Assembly: GCA_022969175.1 (NCBI GenBank)
Contig: JALJPB010000009.1
Location: forward strand, 60,340 to 124,339
From: Colwellia sp.
Lineage (GTDB): Bacteria > Pseudomonadota > Gammaproteobacteria > Enterobacterales > Alteromonadaceae
DNA length: 64,000 bases
Direction of reading: 5' to 3'
Positions 46,601 through 58,554 of the stretch are shown here, piece by piece. Each line of letters starts with the position of its first letter. The first letter of the stretch is position 1. A program made the translations under genes and the position numbers. The notes beneath the pieces were generated by a model, which saw only the letters and a program-made list of their open reading frames with translations, was not told where the DNA came from and did not search any database.

Positions 46601-47858
46601 TTTATATCGTGACGCATTCCCAAGTGTTATGAAATTGTTAGCCAAAGCAGTAGAACAAGTGGCAGAACTTAAAAGTGAAAGTAACTCAATGTGGAAAAAT
46701 CATGTCGCGTTAAATAGCCAACGTATTCAGGCTGAACTAACCGAGCAAGGCATTGATGAACAAGAAGCACAATATTTATCAACTATCCGCATGTTCTCGA
46801 ACGCTTCAGGTGATTATGGCTCAGGTGTCGATGGTCCTGCTTGGGCAAGTGATACTTGGGAAACCGATAAAAAAATCTCTGATAATTATTTAGAAAAAAT
46901 GGGGTTCTTCTTTGGTAGCGATAGTTCTCGTTGGGGCGAAAAAGCCAAGAATGCTCAAGGACAAGACATCCAGTTATACGCTAAACAATTATCGGGCACT
47001 GATATTGCCCTACTCTCTCGCTCGTCTAATTTATTCGGCATGTTAAGTTCAGATGATCCCTTTGAGTACTTTGGCGGTATTAGCTTAGCGGTACGTAACA
47101 TCGATGGCAAAAGTCCTGACATGGTGATTTCAAATTTACGTAATGCGACCGATCCTAAAGCTGAAGATGCTGCATTATTTATGGCAAAAGAACTAAGAAC
47201 ACGCATGTTTCATCCTCGTTGGATCAAAGAAATGCAAAAAGAAGGTTATGCGGGCGCAGTATCGTTAGCTTCAAAAATGGATAACTTTTTTGGCTGGCAA
47301 GTGGTTGATCCTAATCTAGTACGTAACGACCAATGGGATGAATATTTTGATATTTATATTAATGACAAGCTTAACATTGACCTAGATCAGTGGTTTGAAA
47401 AAACAAACCCTGCATCACTCGCTAGAATGATGGAAAGAATGTTAGAAGCTGAACGCAAAAATTATTGGCAAGCAGACCCTGAGCGCTTACAACGGTTGAT
47501 TGAGCAATACATGCAAATGGTTAATCAATATGATTTAATTGTATTAAATGACGCACTTCGTGAAAACGTCAACCAACTTGCCGCCGGATTTGGTTTAACA
47601 GCAGTTCTTGAACAGCCAACAATGAAAGACATGGCCAAACAAGTGATTGAGCAAAACATTAAAAATAAACAAGCAATAGAAGCTCAACAACAAAACCCAA
47701 ATAAAAGTGAACAAGTTGAAGGACAAAAACTTGAAAAACAAAGCCAACAACAAGAAGCTGATCCTAATTATTTTATTTGGCAAGCCTTGTTTATTATGCT
47801 GTTAATCTTGGGATTAGGTGGTGCAAATCAATATCGCCAAAGCCGAAATAATCAATAA
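43656..47858 (+). CDS. Exported, membrane-anchored CobN-type chelatase (HmuS-like)
   Basis: A 1400-residue CobN/ChlH-family (class I chelatase large subunit) protein. It has an N-terminal signal peptide (about 1-29), the CobN core with HLGTHGSQEYLGGK (562-575) and KRRGRATVISHMTPPF, the later FSLWSIETMRHYGVLESQ and SNASGDYGSGVDGPAWASDT, and a C-terminal transmembrane helix (about 1372-1392) with a basic end. Cytoplasmic CobN has neither signal nor anchor and needs the ATPase partners CobS/CobT, which are not nearby. The architecture and neighbours match HmuS of Bacteroidota heme loci, reported to remove iron from heme. A His-rich insert (about 755-765) is unusual. Likely a periplasm-facing heme dechelatase. 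Confidence 0.85.
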   Translation: MKLNRPTLHLLPLLLIIISLFTSYFTLANETPATTKLLFVGSAHSNKTKVSLLKEIANKNSNNHWQITYQSARSLKDLQQAQVLFNQQDIIVFDAVSANESEKTFVKYFSLIDTTNQTKFISLNWLDNPESNRGFTKVELQTLTDYWQNAGRKNLSNLLSYLSVNILKRDNKLTVQAPIIFPLQGIYHPNQPNFISNSLTKYQAWSAPKKNQPRIAILFQRALIEIEQTQLIDTTIKQLEDKGIYVVPFFFELSRVNGDYKHLLLLENELTNNVKQTSQVDLIISFRNIHWANKRKVEFEEFGIPVIQAMTYYSGDQQVWEEDKQGVSAGMMAFTLVLPESAGVVDPMVVAAIDMKSQTTQIIDYQLEHLVNKAVNLVKLKYKANKEKKLSIFIWGDQDVGASFMNIPTSLTAISQHLASKGYQTGHRDQSYITDNVKRILDPFYRDYQLSQLLDDDLAELMPMKNYLAWFNKLPAIVTAPISQYWGEPKDHFMAVERDGEHYFILPRMRDGNVLIMRQPPRTDKKNDEDAVYHQGIVPMNHFYLAAYFYAREYWQSDAIVHLGTHGSQEYLGGKERGLSIYDQGNLAVWDTPVVYTFIVDDVGEAMQTKRRGRATVISHMTPPFAAAGLHGDMSHLHELMHQYQSLDQGGVKQKTAKQIVELCFSTNICKDITWQQAEITKDYDGFFDDLHTHMESLATANQPLGLHTFGELAEQELLISTLIQMLGNDFTKLASEFEHKHYASSKKDINSDNADHSHSYHISDNENGADVDTTLAKHNGQLEGAIKELAGFKFVNNYIVLPSKKSSKKPSEKVNRQLPVAISDLDEELKKLVTRGKALYQAITGIHELEAMTDFLSNKYIPVKTGGDPIRHPESLATGYNLYGFDPSKVPTKAAFEQGKELVDQMIHNYQKKNGKFPDKIAFSLWSIETMRHYGVLESQVLYAMGVQPKWSKGGRVIGTEVIPYSELKRPRIDVVLSATGLYRDAFPSVMKLLAKAVEQVAELKSESNSMWKNHVALNSQRIQAELTEQGIDEQEAQYLSTIRMFSNASGDYGSGVDGPAWASDTWETDKKISDNYLEKMGFFFGSDSSRWGEKAKNAQGQDIQLYAKQLSGTDIALLSRSSNLFGMLSSDDPFEYFGGISLAVRNIDGKSPDMVISNLRNATDPKAEDAALFMAKELRTRMFHPRWIKEMQKEGYAGAVSLASKMDNFFGWQVVDPNLVRNDQWDEYFDIYINDKLNIDLDQWFEKTNPASLARMMERMLEAERKNYWQADPERLQRLIEQYMQMVNQYDLIVLNDALRENVNQLAAGFGLTAVLEQPTMKDMAKQVIEQNIKNKQAIEAQQQNPNKSEQVEGQKLEKQSQQQEADPNYFIWQALFIMLLILGLGGANQYRQSRNNQ

Positions 47859-47911
47859 ATAGTCACTCTTATATCATCGCGCATAGTAAGCATGCGCGCA
47901 AAGGAAACCTT

Positions 47912-48919
47912 ATGTTTAAAAAGTCAATATTGCTCACTTTCATCATTAGCATGGTGATTACTACTAATGCCAATGCCGGTGAAGAAGTGAATGTATACTC
48001 TTATCGCCAACCCTTTTTGGTTAAACCACTATTTGATCTATTTACCAAGGACACAGGCATTAAAGTAAACGTCGTTTTTGCAAAAAAAGGCATGGCTGAA
48101 CGCCTTGCTCGCGAAGGAAAGTATAGCCCTGCTGATGTATTGTTAACCACAGATATTAGCCGTTTAATTGAATTACATGATCGGAATTTATTACAAACAT
48201 TTAACTCTTCAATCATTAACAAAGCAGTACCTAACCAATATCGTGCGCAAGACGATACTTGGTTTGCCTTAACTACGCGAGTACGTAATATCTATTCGGC
48301 AAAACGTTTAGGACATATTGACATTAATTACGAAGATTTAGCTGACATTAAATATAAAGGCCGTATATGTACCCGCAGTGGTAAACATCCTTACAATGTT
48401 GCTTTAGTTGCGTCGATGATCGCTGAACATGGCGAAGCACAAACACTGATTTGGTTAGAAAAAGTGAAAGCTAATTTAGCCCGTAAACCACAGGGGAGTG
48501 ATCGCGCCCAAGTACAAGCGATTCACCAAAACTTCTGCGATATTTCATTAGGTAACAGTTATTACTTTGGTAAAATGTTAAATGATGACAAACAAAAAAT
48601 TTGGGCTGAAGCGGTTAACATTAACTTCCCCAACCAAAAAAATCGTGGCGCTCATGTCAATATTTCAGGTATGGCATTAGCTAAATACTCACCTAATCAA
48701 GAAAATGCTAAAGCATTAATGGAGTTTTTAGTTTCAAAGCCTGCACAACAACTATATGCTGAAACCAATATGGAATATCCAGTGCGAGTTGATGTTAAAC
48801 CATCAGCATTAGTAGCATCTTGGGGCGAGTTTAAAGCCGATGATTTATCTTTAGAAGCTATCGCCAAGCATAGAAAAACTGCGTTAAAGCTAATTGATAA
48901 AGCACAGTTTGATTTATAA
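47912..48919 (+). CDS. fbpA: Fe(III) ABC transporter periplasmic binding protein (FbpA/FutA-like)
   Basis: A 335-residue periplasmic iron-binding protein of the transferrin-like class. The signal peptide (about 1-22) ends ANAG. The mature N-terminus EEVNVYSYRQPFLVKPLFDL has the family VYS-R pattern. Iron-binding tyrosines are expected in YSYR and in GNSYYFGKM (about 214-222). AAGGAA lies before the ATG. It binds free ferric iron rather than heme. The position directly after the chelatase gene (53 bp) suggests it captures iron released in the periplasm. Confidence 0.92.
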   Translation: MFKKSILLTFIISMVITTNANAGEEVNVYSYRQPFLVKPLFDLFTKDTGIKVNVVFAKKGMAERLAREGKYSPADVLLTTDISRLIELHDRNLLQTFNSSIINKAVPNQYRAQDDTWFALTTRVRNIYSAKRLGHIDINYEDLADIKYKGRICTRSGKHPYNVALVASMIAEHGEAQTLIWLEKVKANLARKPQGSDRAQVQAIHQNFCDISLGNSYYFGKMLNDDKQKIWAEAVNINFPNQKNRGAHVNISGMALAKYSPNQENAKALMEFLVSKPAQQLYAETNMEYPVRVDVKPSALVASWGEFKADDLSLEAIAKHRKTALKLIDKAQFDL

Positions 48920-48941
48920 ATATTAACCCGGTGTTATTATT

Positions 48942-50627
48942 GTGATAGCAAAAAACGCCAACATAATTTGGCGAATCACTAGTTGGAAAATAGCCTTATT
49001 ACTGATACTGCCCGTATTGGTAATGCTTTATGCTGGCATTAATGCCTCAGGGGATTTATTCAATCACCTTTGGCAAACCGTATTACCTAGCTATATCAGT
49101 AATACTTTATTGCTTGGCATAATGGTTGTAGTGCTCACCTTAGTTTTTGGTATCAGCAGTGCTGCGCTTATTGTCCATACCAATATTGTCGCTAAAAATC
49201 TACTTCGTTGGTTACTTATCTTACCATTAGCCATGCCCGCCTATTTGGTCGCTTATCTCTACACTGACCTATTTGATTATGCAGGACCCGTACAACGTAC
49301 TTTGCGCCACGGGTTCAACTGGCAATCACCTAATGACTATTACTTTTTTGATATCAGAACATTGCTTGGTGCAGCGATAATTATCGCCTTAGTATTATTC
49401 CCTTATGTTTATATGTTAACGCGAACCGCTTTTGAACAACAAGATCAAAACCTACTACGTGCAGGGCGCTTATTAGGACTAACTGAACAACAAAGTTTTA
49501 TTAAAATTGCCCTACCTTTGGCTCGTCCAGCCATTGCCGTTGCTGCAAGTTTAGTCTTAATGGAAACCTTAGCTGATTTTGCTACCGTACAATACTTTGC
49601 GGTAAATACTCTCACCACCGCCATTTATGATACTTGGTTAGGTTATGGCGAATTAGCCAGTGCTAATGCTTTGGCAAGTATACTGATGTTATTTATTTTA
49701 TTTGCCGTCGTGACAGAGCAGCGAGCAAGAGCTCAAAAAAATCATCAAAGTAATCGACCGGATACTGAACGAGAAATTATTCAGTTATCAAAAGCACAGC
49801 AACTTTTAGCCAGTAGCTTTTGTTGGTTTTTAGCCTTTGCAGGTTTTATATTACCCTTTGCTTTATTAATTATCATGGCGATTGACTATAGCAATACCGA
49901 ACAACTGTTCAAGTTACTGCCCACAGGAATGAACAGCATTAAAATTGCGCTATACACAGCAACACTCAGCACTTTAATTGCGCTTGTTTTAGGGCTTTAC
50001 CAACGATTATCTACAGATAGCTGGCGTGATATGCCACAGAAGATTTCTGGATTTGGTTACGCCATCCCTGGTACCGTATTAGCAATGGCGATGTTAGCTA
50101 CCTTTGGCCCCATTGACCACGGGTTAAATTACCTAGCGGAATTATGGCAATTTAAGCAGCCCGGCTTGATTTTATCAGGTTCAATTTTTGCCATCATTTT
50201 TGCTTTGATCGTTCGCTTTGCTGCCATTGCCAATGGCACCATTAGTAGTGGACTTGACCAAATACCAAAATCATTGGATTACGCGCCCACTAGTTTAGGT
50301 GCGGGTTTAGGAAAGACCTTGAAACAAATACATTTACCGCTATTAAAGCCGTCAATTTTAGTCGCTTGGCTGTTAGTATTTGTTGAAGCGATGAAAGAGT
50401 TACCGGCAGTATTACTATTACGACCTTTTAATTTTGAAACGTTAAGTACTCAAGTTTATCAGTTAATTTCAGACGAAATGCTAGAACAGGGGGCACTAGG
50501 TGCCATTCTTATTGTTCTACTCGGTTTGTTACCCATTATTTGGCTTAATAAAGAACCAAAAAAACATCGTCAGAGTACCGGCTTTCACAAAAAGCACTCT
50601 TTTCAACAGAACAAGGAAACATTGTGA
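48942..50627 (+). CDS. fbpB: Fe(III) ABC transporter permease (FbpB-like)
   Basis: A 561-residue inner-membrane permease made of two fused binding-protein-dependent transport domains, about 12 helices. Each half has an EAA loop: DQNLLRAGRLLGLTEQQSFI near 166-185 and DQIPKSLDYAPTSLGAGLGK in the second half near 446-465. Two-domain permeases are typical of FbpB/AfuB/SfuB iron importers. The start is GTG at 48942, 22 bp after the binding-protein gene; the 3' end overlaps fbpC by 4 bp (GTGA). Confidence 0.93.
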   Translation: MIAKNANIIWRITSWKIALLLILPVLVMLYAGINASGDLFNHLWQTVLPSYISNTLLLGIMVVVLTLVFGISSAALIVHTNIVAKNLLRWLLILPLAMPAYLVAYLYTDLFDYAGPVQRTLRHGFNWQSPNDYYFFDIRTLLGAAIIIALVLFPYVYMLTRTAFEQQDQNLLRAGRLLGLTEQQSFIKIALPLARPAIAVAASLVLMETLADFATVQYFAVNTLTTAIYDTWLGYGELASANALASILMLFILFAVVTEQRARAQKNHQSNRPDTEREIIQLSKAQQLLASSFCWFLAFAGFILPFALLIIMAIDYSNTEQLFKLLPTGMNSIKIALYTATLSTLIALVLGLYQRLSTDSWRDMPQKISGFGYAIPGTVLAMAMLATFGPIDHGLNYLAELWQFKQPGLILSGSIFAIIFALIVRFAAIANGTISSGLDQIPKSLDYAPTSLGAGLGKTLKQIHLPLLKPSILVAWLLVFVEAMKELPAVLLLRPFNFETLSTQVYQLISDEMLEQGALGAILIVLLGLLPIIWLNKEPKKHRQSTGFHKKHSFQQNKETL

Positions 50628-51697
50628 GTGAACTAGTTATCATCAAAAATGTATCAGTAAAGTTACAGCAAAACACCATTTTATCAGCGGTTAATTTAAC
50701 ATTAACCACCGGTGATATTTTAGGATTAGTTGGACCTAGTGGTTGTGGAAAAACGACTTTACTCAATACACTTGCGGGTTTTATTACACAACATCAAGGC
50801 TCAATTTATCTTACTAATAGTGCAAATAAAACCCTAAAAATTAGTCCAGATAACATAATTGCACCAGAACACCGTAATGTCGGTATGATCTTTCAAGATT
50901 ATGCGCTGTTTCCCCATTTAACCGTTGAAAAAAATATTTGTTTTGGTATTGAAAAACAATCAAAAACAGAGCAAAAATCACAGTTAATTGAGTTATTGAA
51001 ATTGCTTAAATTGGAGGGTTTAGCACAACGTTACCCTCATCAACTCTCTGGCGGACAGCAGCAACGTGTTGCGATTGCCCGAGCATTAGCGCCAAAACCG
51101 AGTTTGCTATTACTTGATGAACCTTTCTCAAATATTGATGCACGCCTGCGAAATGAATTAATGTTAGAAATGCGTCAGCTATTAAAAAAGCTCAAAATTA
51201 GTGCTATTTTTGTTACTCACAATAAAGATGAAGTTTTTACCTTTGCTGACAAAATTGCGGTGATGGCACAGGGAAATATTTTGCAAACTGGAACACCCAG
51301 TAGTGTTTGTCAACAACCCAACAGTTGGCAAGTTGCCGATTTTTTACAATTAGGTAGCTTTATACCAATACACAAAGTAGCTGATTGCAATAGCTTTGAT
51401 TCTGCCATAGGTGAAATTTACGATAAAGAATCAATCAATGTTAATCAATATCAGCAGTTGTTAGTAAAGCCCCAACATATCGAATTACGTCCTAACAGTT
51501 TGGCAAATGCAATCATTGAAAGCATCACTATTACGGAGCAAGGTTATCATTACTTATTAACCAGTTTAACGTCTAATGATGCACTCGCTTTTACTGGCTT
51601 GAGTTTTTATAGTGAGTTATTTTTAACGTTAGGACAACATGTGAACATATCAATAAAACCCCATACTCTGATTGTTTTTGACGATGTAGAAACCTGA
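50624..51697 (+). CDS. fbpC: Fe(III) ABC transporter ATP-binding protein (FbpC-like)
   Basis: A 357-residue ATPase that powers the FbpB permease. Walker A is GPSGCGKTT (about 37-45), the Q-loop FQDYALFPH, the signature LSGGQQQRVAIARAL (about 139-153), Walker B LLLLDEPFS and the switch His in FVTHNKDE. The C-terminal 120 residues form a TOBE-type regulatory domain. It starts with GTG at 50624, overlapping the permease stop. Last gene of the cluster, convergent with the next gene at 51747. Confidence 0.94.
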   Translation: MSELVIIKNVSVKLQQNTILSAVNLTLTTGDILGLVGPSGCGKTTLLNTLAGFITQHQGSIYLTNSANKTLKISPDNIIAPEHRNVGMIFQDYALFPHLTVEKNICFGIEKQSKTEQKSQLIELLKLLKLEGLAQRYPHQLSGGQQQRVAIARALAPKPSLLLLDEPFSNIDARLRNELMLEMRQLLKKLKISAIFVTHNKDEVFTFADKIAVMAQGNILQTGTPSSVCQQPNSWQVADFLQLGSFIPIHKVADCNSFDSAIGEIYDKESINVNQYQQLLVKPQHIELRPNSLANAIIESITITEQGYHYLLTSLTSNDALAFTGLSFYSELFLTLGQHVNISIKPHTLIVFDDVET

Positions 51698-51746
51698 TAG
51701 TACAGATATACTTACCAATGCTATAATCCACAACATAGCTGAGCTA

Positions 51747-53153
51747 TTAACTACTTTTATTCCATAATTTTTGGTTATCTTTAATTGAAAAAAACTCATG
51801 TGAATGCCAGCACCGGGGTAACAAATCGAGTTGTTGTCGTTCTTGATAATTTGAAGCTAATAACTCTAATATTTCATTTAACCGTTCTTTAGAAATTGAC
51901 GCTAATTTTTTAGCTGTTTCAGTAAAATATAAATTTTCACTGTTTTTTATAATAATGTTTTGACCAAAGCTAATAAAAGCTAACTGTCGAGTCGCAATCC
52001 GACAAATAGGTTGAAGAGGATCTGCTGGGTAAAGTTGGTTAACAATGGCATATTCGTAAGTTTCTTGCTGTTTACCTTCATTATCAAGAGGGATATAAGT
52101 GATGCCAAACCCTTGAGGAAACATACCTGTGATTTGGTAAAGCGCATCAACGACTACTTGGCTGCACCCGCCTCTTTCGGCATTTTGATTAAGCACTTGA
52201 AAAACCTTTGGCAACAATTTGTAATTATAATTAGCTTTTGTTGAGAGAATGATAGAGGTATATATTTGTGGTACTTTTAACAAATTACCACTACCCGATT
52301 TTGGGTTTATACTACTTTTAACCAGTCGTTTTATAAAAACTAATTTAGCACGCTCATTTTTATTAAATTGATCACGCTCTTCTTTTGAATTGCCAACATA
52401 GCCAGTTGCCCCAATCCCATCAACCAGATACTTAACAGTTTGACGATAATTAATTTGTAATAGCTGTTTACGATCTTCTATCTCTAATACTCGATATGGA
52501 TCTAATACTCCAGATTCCCCGACTAAAATCCATTGGGCCTCTGGATGAAAATTACCAATATCTTGGATAATAGCCGCCATAACTAAAGGGACCTTAACTT
52601 GATGAACAAAGGTTTGGTAACCTTGAGGGTCAATGGTGGCAAATTCACTGTATCGTGCTGGAGAGATATTTTCTAAAAAAGGGCTAATGTAAGGATCGAC
52701 TATTTTATTATCCATGCACAGTCGGTCTAATAAACGTAAACAAAGTACCGCTTTGTATAAAGGCTTATTTATTTCATTCGTTGGGGCGACTTTTTTCCCT
52801 TCCGTAGGACTTATTAACGCAATAGTGCCTAACAACTGAGCTGATTTTCTGTGGCATTCATTGATATTTTCAGCTTCAGCTAAATCAATAATCTCTAAGC
52901 ATATTTCTAATAGGTGCGTATGACGTTCTGTGCGTTCTAATCTTAGCTGTTGCTCAAAAAGTTTGAGCTCTTTTTGTAAATCCGAACAGTTTTTTAACCG
53001 GCAAAGTTCAGCATCTACTGTCGGGTATTCTTGATAATAAGTTACTGCTTTATCTAACACCGAATCTTTTATAGGACTACGTGAAAACATCCTGTCTAAT
53101 AAGGATTTAACTTGGCGGGTTGAGTGTGTTTGGTGTGATACTTTGCTCGACAT
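51747..53153 (-). CDS. Uncharacterised protein resembling a degenerate HD/HD-GYP domain protein
   Basis: A 468-residue cytoplasmic protein. The segment HQVKVPLVMAAIIQDIGNFH (about 185-204) looks like the HD-domain helix that normally reads LLHDIGK, but with Gln in place of the metal-binding His. Further on, YQITGMFPQGFGITYIPLDN resembles the end of HD-GYP domains (LxxIGIYPxGTLV). The catalytic histidines are therefore lost, so phosphodiesterase activity is unlikely. The N-terminal 120 residues are helical and charged; the C-terminal part may be regulatory. It stands alone between fbpC and metF. The family call is tentative. Confidence 0.55.
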   Translation of the reverse strand: MSSKVSHQTHSTRQVKSLLDRMFSRSPIKDSVLDKAVTYYQEYPTVDAELCRLKNCSDLQKELKLFEQQLRLERTERHTHLLEICLEIIDLAEAENINECHRKSAQLLGTIALISPTEGKKVAPTNEINKPLYKAVLCLRLLDRLCMDNKIVDPYISPFLENISPARYSEFATIDPQGYQTFVHQVKVPLVMAAIIQDIGNFHPEAQWILVGESGVLDPYRVLEIEDRKQLLQINYRQTVKYLVDGIGATGYVGNSKEERDQFNKNERAKLVFIKRLVKSSINPKSGSGNLLKVPQIYTSIILSTKANYNYKLLPKVFQVLNQNAERGGCSQVVVDALYQITGMFPQGFGITYIPLDNEGKQQETYEYAIVNQLYPADPLQPICRIATRQLAFISFGQNIIIKNSENLYFTETAKKLASISKERLNEILELLASNYQERQQLDLLPRCWHSHEFFSIKDNQKLWNKSS

Positions 53154-53268
53154 TAGCTAATTTATGTTAACCCATTACACTGAAGACTATTTGCATGCTA
53201 AATAAAAAATAGACATTAAACAAGAGATAAAATCAGTGTTTGAGTTTAGGCTTAAATTAAGGTAATAA

Positions 53269-56645
<3,377 letters not shown>

Positions 56646-56677
56646 TTTTTCCTCTACAAAAGATCTATAAAATTTTG

Positions 56678-57850
56678 TTAATTATTATTAACGATTGATT
56701 GACTAGCATTTAAGCCATGGTTTAGATCACTCAGAATATCGTCGATATCTTCAATGCCAACAGAAAGTCGCACTAATGACTGGGTAATCCCCGCCTCAAG
56801 TTGCGCTGTTATTTCCATACCGGCGTGGGTCATGGTTGATGGGTGGCTGATTAAAGACTCCACGCCACCTAAAGATTGTGCTAGCGTGAATAGCTCCAAG
56901 TTATCAAAAAGAGTTTTTACTGCTGCAACGCCGCCTTTAATCTCAAAACTCATCATTGCGCCAAAATCACTTTGTTGACGTTTAGCTAACTCATGACCCG
57001 GATGATCGGCTAAACCTGGGAAATAAACTTTTTCTATCGCTGAATGCTCTGTTAAAAAATTTGCCACTGCATTAGCATTAATTTGATGTTGCTTGATACG
57101 CACAGGCAATGTTTTCAATCCCCTAAGCGCCAAGAAGCTATCGAAGGCAGAGCCAGTAATGCCGATACAATTGGCCCACCAGGCAAGTTTCTCACCTAAC
57201 TCCTGCTCTTTTGTCACTAATACACCACCAACTACATCACTATGACCATTAATATACTTAGTGGTTGAATGAAAAACGATATCAGCACCTAGCAATAGGG
57301 GCTGCTGTAATACAGGTGATAGAAAAGTATTATCTACCGCAACCAGTGCACCAACTTCGTGACACGCTTTAGCTAATTTTTCTATATCAACTAAACGTAA
57401 TAATGGATTACTCGGCGTTTCGACTAAAACCAATTTAGGTTTTTCACCTAGTGCTTTGACCAAGGCAGCTTCATCATTTTGATCAACAACAATAAGCTTA
57501 AATTGGTCGCGTTTAGCTAAATGAGTAAATAAACGAAAACTACCGCCATAACAATCGTGTGGAATTACCACTAAATCATCTGTTGATAACAATTGACAAA
57601 TTAAATGCACCGCTGACATTCCGGTACTGGTAACAATACCAACCTTGCCTTGCTCTAATTCAGCTATCGCTTGGCCAAAAGTTGCACGGGTTGGATTACC
57701 GGTTCGAGAATAGTCAAATTGACGTTTCTCATTAAAACCTTTTAACGAGTATGTGCTTGAAAGATGAATCGGGGCAACAACGGCACCGTGATGTTTATCA
57801 CTGTTGATCCCAGCTCTAACAGCAGTTGTAGCGATTTTCTTAGCAGTCAT
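56678..57850 (-). CDS. metB: Cystathionine gamma-synthase
   Basis: MetB is a PLP enzyme joining O-succinylhomoserine and cysteine to cystathionine. The start at 57850 (GGAG 7 bases upstream) gives 390 residues. The family pattern includes YSRTGNPTRATFGQAIAELE, the PLP phosphate site SSTGMSAVHL-like region (TSTGMSAVH), VVDNTFLSPV and the PLP lysine in HSTTKYINGHSDVVGG. It is divergent from metJ; the intervening region carries tandem Met boxes, so MetJ repression is very likely. Confidence 0.95.
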   Translation of the reverse strand: MTAKKIATTAVRAGINSDKHHGAVVAPIHLSSTYSLKGFNEKRQFDYSRTGNPTRATFGQAIAELEQGKVGIVTSTGMSAVHLICQLLSTDDLVVIPHDCYGGSFRLFTHLAKRDQFKLIVVDQNDEAALVKALGEKPKLVLVETPSNPLLRLVDIEKLAKACHEVGALVAVDNTFLSPVLQQPLLLGADIVFHSTTKYINGHSDVVGGVLVTKEQELGEKLAWWANCIGITGSAFDSFLALRGLKTLPVRIKQHQINANAVANFLTEHSAIEKVYFPGLADHPGHELAKRQQSDFGAMMSFEIKGGVAAVKTLFDNLELFTLAQSLGGVESLISHPSTMTHAGMEITAQLEAGITQSLVRLSVGIEDIDDILSDLNHGLNASQSIVNNN

Positions 57851-57892
57851 TTCGTTCTCCATTGGCATATAACTTTACACATATAAACATTT

Positions 57893-57924
57893 AGATGTTT
57901 GGACGTCTAAAACTCTAAACGTTT
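57893..57924. promoter_or_regulatory. Four tandem Met boxes (MetJ operator) for metB
   Basis: Four consecutive 8-mers AGATGTTT, GGACGTCT, AAAACTCT and AAACGTTT match the Met box AGACGTCT at 6, 7, 5 and 6 positions. They lie 43-74 bp before the metB start. Tandem phased boxes are what MetJ dimers bind cooperatively. Confidence 0.8.
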
Positions 57925-57948
57925 TCACTTACAGGGTCAAGAACTTTT

Positions 57949-57964
57949 AGCCGTCCAAACTTCT
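57949..57964. promoter_or_regulatory. Second Met box pair toward metJ
   Basis: AGCCGTCC and AAACTTCT each match the Met box at 6 of 8 positions and lie in tandem about 103-118 bp before metJ. This suits autoregulation of metJ, though it is weaker than the first array. Confidence 0.5.
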
Positions 57965-58066
57965 ACACATTCACTGTTGACTAGTGCTCAGCAACAAGTA
58001 AAATCTGTTTTGATAATCTATTTGATTCAAAAACAACAAGACACTAATTAAGTGTAGAGGTAAATT

Positions 58067-58393
58067 ATGGCCGAGTGGAATGATGAATATTTAAATCCCT
58101 ATGCCGAACACGGAAAAAAAAGTGAACAAGTAAAAAAAATTACTGTGTCCATTCCTTTAAGTGTTTTAAAAGTATTAACCGATGAAAGAACACGACGACA
58201 AGTCAATAACTTACGTCACGCCACTAACAGTGAGCTATTATGTGAAGCATTTTTGCACGCATTTACCGGCCAACCGTTGCCTGATGATGAAGATTTAGCA
58301 AAAGATAATGAACAAAAACTTCCAGCAAGTGTGCGTAAATTACTTGAAGCCAAAGGTATAACAGACTTTAGTGCTTATGAAGATGAAGAGTAA
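58067..58393 (+). CDS. metJ: Methionine repressor MetJ
   Basis: MetJ is a ribbon-helix-helix repressor that uses S-adenosylmethionine as corepressor. The 108-residue protein begins [20 protein letters not shown], then has the DNA-contacting strand [20 protein letters not shown] and the helices [20 protein letters not shown]. Length equals the usual 105. It is divergent from metB across two Met-box arrays and ends at a strong terminator. Confidence 0.97.
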   Translation: MAEWNDEYLNPYAEHGKKSEQVKKITVSIPLSVLKVLTDERTRRQVNNLRHATNSELLCEAFLHAFTGQPLPDDEDLAKDNEQKLPASVRKLLEAKGITDFSAYEDEE

Positions 58394-58416
58394 ACTTTAG
58401 CTTTCTGGTAAATATC

Positions 58417-58457
58417 AAAAGGGGCTGAAAGTGATTAACTTTCAGCCCCTTTTTTTA
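58417..58457 (+). terminator. Rho-independent terminator of metJ
   Basis: AAAGGGGCTGAAAGT and its complement form a 15-bp stem with a 5-base loop, followed by seven T residues. It lies 24 bp after the metJ stop. Very strong; it also ends transcripts near the convergent malic enzyme gene. Confidence 0.9.
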
Positions 58458-58554
58458 TCAATAATACCAGCCTTTACTGCATGTTTTTATCGCCAACAGT
58501 TTTGCTTATAATTAATTGAATATAGTTTATCGCATATAACTTATTGCATATAAC

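Noticed and set aside
43656..47858. Cobaltochelatase for aerobic cobalamin synthesis
   Set aside because: The signal peptide, C-terminal anchor, missing CobS/CobT and neighbouring HmuY, DUF2149 and iron-transport genes all point away from cobalt insertion. The CbiB-like gene at the left edge is about 42 kb away and is not evidence for a cobalamin pathway.
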